Shown here piece after piece: positions 5,448 through 6,813 of a DNA stretch of 6,813 bases; position 1 is the first letter of the stretch; each line of letters begins with the position of its first letter. Both the position numbers and the translations under genes were made by a program. The notes below the pieces were generated by a model. It saw nothing but the letters and a program-made list of their open reading frames with translations. It was not told where the DNA came from and did not search any database. The stretch lies in contig JAPLSK010000239.1 of NCBI GenBank assembly GCA_026398675.1, positions 1 to 6,813 of the forward strand. The letters run 5' to 3'. This stretch comes from a bacterium. Its GTDB lineage: Bacteria; RBG-13-66-14.

Positions 5448-6113
5448 CTACTCGTACTCCTCGCAGTGCCAGACGCCGCCCTCGGCCTTGGGGAAGGTGC
5501 AGGCGGCGGCCTTGTCGCACAGCCGGCAGAGCCCCTTCAGGTTGTTCACGGTGACCTTCTTGGTAGCAGTCTGCGGCTTAGCCGTCTCGACCTTCTGTTC
5601 GCCGTCGAACTCGTCGCAGAAGCGGACCGGACGCCCGGCCTGGCGCGGGAAGGTGCAGGTGGCGGACAGCTTGCACGTCCTGCACAGGCCGAGAGGCGTG
5701 TGAACCTTCTTCTCCACCGGAACCGCAGTCTTTTTCTTTTCCACCGTCAGGACTGTCGCCGTAGCCATGGTTTCTCCTTGTAAGTTGTTGGACGATCCGG
5801 ACCGATCCGCTGCGGCGGCGTCGGAGCCTTCCAATTCTTCCTCCTCCCCGTCATACAGACGGGCGAGGACATCCGTTTTGCCCAAAAGAACGTTCGTGAG
5901 CCTTTCCGCGATGACATCCCGGCGCTCCAGCCCCTCGAACTCCTCGCACTCGAGAAGCGGCCGGCCCGGCTGGCGCGGGAAGGTGCAGCGCGGCTCGCGC
6001 TTGCAGGTCCCACATAGCCCGGGGATTCTTTTCTTCTTCGCCGGCGCCTTGGGGGCCGGTTTGACGAACGCCTTTTTCTTCAGTTTTTCCGGGGAGCTTA
6101 TTTTGCCGGCCAT
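5448..6113 (-). CDS. Triple cysteine-knuckle (rubredoxin/zinc-ribbon-like) protein of unknown function
   Basis: This 221-residue soluble protein is built from three copies of one module. They are GLCGTCKREPRCTFPRQ (Cys 34, 37, 43, 56), GLCRTCKLSATCTFPRQ (144, 147, 153, 166) and GLCRLCDKAAACTFPKA (196, 199, 205, 217). Each ends in C(E/D)E(F/Y). Spacing is CxxC-x5-C-x12-C, with x11 in the last copy. Each four-Cys set should bind one zinc or iron. The last module, ending GGVWHCEEYE, resembles small stand-alone proteins I know from anaerobic bacteria, whose function is not established. Lys/Ala/Pro-rich tails separate the modules. Residues 86-115 are acidic and low-complexity and look unconserved. 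ATG 6113 is chosen because AAGGAGG precedes it at close spacing; the GTG seven codons upstream has no such site. The gene has its own sigma-54-type promoter and terminator. A second RBS and ATG occur at 5768. Confidence 0.8.
   Translation of the reverse strand: MAGKISSPEKLKKKAFVKPAPKAPAKKKRIPGLCGTCKREPRCTFPRQPGRPLLECEEFEGLERRDVIAERLTNVLLGKTDVLARLYDGEEEELEGSDAAAADRSGSSNNLQGETMATATVLTVEKKKTAVPVEKKVHTPLGLCRTCKLSATCTFPRQAGRPVRFCDEFDGEQKVETAKPQTATKKVTVNNLKGLCRLCDKAAACTFPKAEGGVWHCEEYE
5766..5779 (-). promoter_or_regulatory. Internal ribosome binding site and ATG within the knuckle gene
   Basis: AAGGAGAAACCATG lies in frame, with ATG at 5768 (Met116). The Shine-Dalgarno core and 5-nt spacing are as good as those of the gene's own start. 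Initiation here would give a 106-residue form with only knuckles 2 and 3. It may instead mark an ancestral gene boundary that was fused. Confidence 0.5.
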
Positions 6114-6165
6114 GACGCCTCCTTCTTTCCGCACCGTTTACTCCGTCCCTTCAGGGGATTTATAA

Positions 6166-6181
6166 GGCAAGAGGTATGCCA
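6166..6181 (-). promoter_or_regulatory. Sigma-54 (-24/-12) promoter for the knuckle-protein gene
   Basis: The minus strand reads TGGCATACCTCTTGCC, with exactly 10 bases between GG and GC, and TGGCA and TTGC both intact. The predicted start is near 6155, 42 nt before the ATG at 6113. Upstream (6218-6255) is an unusually AT-rich stretch containing TATCAACGAAATA, two bases short of an IHF site at best. A short dyad GAAATGTTTC also occurs (about 6203-6212). Both are weak. Confidence 0.65.
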
Positions 6182-6269
6182 GATGGAGGGCTCGACCCGG
6201 AAGAAATGTTTCAGCCGTTTATGTCCTTTTATATCAACGAAATATTCTTATTCAACCGGCGCAGAGGGT

Positions 6270-6295
6270 AAAAAAACGCCCTAGCGGTCGGCGTT
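6270..6295 (-). terminator. Intrinsic terminator after the sigma-54 activator gene
   Basis: On the minus strand, AACGCC/GGCGTT with a 9-nt loop is followed by a T-run whose stretch of complementary A occupies 6270-6276. It separates the activator transcript from the sigma-54 promoter of the next gene. Confidence 0.75.
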
Positions 6296-6319
6296 CTCGA
6301 ATCGGCTTACCCCGGGCGG

Positions 6320-6358
6320 ACCGGGGAATCTCGCACCACCGGGGAGAAATTCCCCGGT
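6320..6358 (-). repeat. Nested inverted repeat overlapping the activator stop codon
   Basis: ACCGGGGAAT (6320-6329) and ATTCCCCGGT (6349-6358) form a perfect 10-bp stem whose end includes the first base of the TGA stop. A competing 6-bp stem, CCGGGG/CCCCGG (6339-6344 with 6352-6357), uses one of the same arms. Further CCCCGGG runs sit at 6310-6316. It may be a mRNA 3'-end stabiliser ahead of the terminator at 6270-6295. Confidence 0.5.
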
Positions 6359-6813
6359 CAAGCTACCTCGTCATCCACCTTCCCGCCCCGACTCAGCTTT
6401 TCGCGGAGCGTTTTCCGGTCAATGTCCAGAATCTTGGCCGCCTGGGTCTTGTTCTGACCCACCTCCTCCAGCACGTTCTTGATGTACTCGGCCTCGACCT
6501 CCGCCAGGGTGCGGTTCAGGCGCCCTCCGGACGGGACGCTGTAGCGCATGTGGGAGGGCAGGTCGCTCACATCCAGCGTCTCACTCTCGACCATGACCAT
6601 CAGGCGCTGGACCAGGTTCTCCAGCTCACGCACGTTGCCCGGCCAGCTGTAGCTGACTAAAACCCGCAGCGCGTCGTCGCTGAAATCCGCCAGGGGCCGA
6701 TCTAGCTCCAGGGCGTACTTGCCGATGAAGTGCCGCGCCAGGAGCAACACGTCCTCCCCGCGTTCGCGCAGCGGCGGGAGGTCTATGTTGATCACGTTCA
6801 GCCGGTAGTAGAG
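6358..6813 (-). CDS. Sigma-54-dependent transcriptional activator (NtrC family), C-terminal part
   Basis: This is the last 151 residues of an enhancer-binding protein that remodels sigma-54 RNA polymerase with ATP. The frame is open to the window edge, and its first residues LYYRLNVINIDLPPLRERGEDV are the well-known late part of the AAA+ domain. The GTG at 6795 is therefore internal, not a start. SWPGNVRELENL (56-67) is the sensor-II segment. A Fis-type helix-turn-helix follows (about 102-140), with NKTQAAKILDIDRKTLREKL, close to that of response regulators such as NtrC and ZraR. Walker A/B and the GAFTGA loop, and any receiver domain, lie outside the window, so the input signal is unknown. 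A terminator follows at 6270-6295. Its neighbours on the left include two sigma-54-type promoters, which makes it a candidate regulator for them. Confidence 0.95.
   Translation of the reverse strand, partial: LYYRLNVINIDLPPLRERGEDVLLLARHFIGKYALELDRPLADFSDDALRVLVSYSWPGNVRELENLVQRLMVMVESETLDVSDLPSHMRYSVPSGGRLNRTLAEVEAEYIKNVLEEVGQNKTQAAKILDIDRKTLREKLSRGGKVDDEVA

Noticed and set aside
6114..6134. GTG start at 6134 for the knuckle protein
   Set aside because: It lacks a ribosome binding site, and the codons it adds overlap the strong AAGGAGG that serves the ATG at 6113.

Overview
The window comes from a GC-rich bacterium, probably an anaerobe. The evidence for this is GC-rich codon use throughout, an oxygen-sensitive type of iron-sulfur enzyme with its ATP-dependent activase, a hexameric-type glutamate dehydrogenase, an acetyl-CoA acetyltransferase-type thiolase, and abundant sigma-54 features. 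No rRNA, tRNA, mobile element or CRISPR array is visible, and I cannot name the species.

Layout from left to right. Bases 1-1121 (+) encode a thiolase that lacks only its first ~20 residues. It converges on a minus-strand operon across a palindrome and a shared terminator (1123-1188). That operon (3298 down to 1203) encodes a double-cubane-cluster-protein (DCCP/YjiM-like) member of the 2-hydroxyacyl-CoA dehydratase family. Its BadF/HgdC-type ATP-dependent reductase follows, separated by an intercistronic hairpin. The operon appears to start from a sigma-70-like promoter at 3586-3615 and to carry a ~280-nt structured leader. Within the leader are a 10-codon upstream ORF with a near-perfect Shine-Dalgarno, a 15-bp pairing between the start of that ORF and a downstream segment, and a 14-bp stem that buries the DCCP ribosome binding site. 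This has the layout of an erm-type translational attenuator and is the most unusual item in the window.

Bases 3721-3870 carry a divergent sigma-54 promoter with a dyad beside it and a small family of degenerate direct repeats. They lead into gdhA (3955-5208, +), which ends at a strong terminator. A minus-strand gene (6113 down to 5448) then encodes a protein with three CxxC-x5-C-x11-12-C knuckles. It has its own sigma-54 promoter, its own terminator, and a second well-formed ribosome binding site inside the gene. The right edge (6358-6813, -) is the C-terminal part of a sigma-54-dependent activator (AAA+ end plus Fis-type helix-turn-helix).

Working together: the DCCP and its reductase should form one ATP-driven low-potential electron-transfer system whose substrate is unknown. 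The gdhA gene links 2-oxoglutarate and ammonia to glutamate. The sigma-54 promoters of gdhA and the knuckle gene, next to a sigma-54 activator, suggest a local regulon. The last point is inference from proximity.
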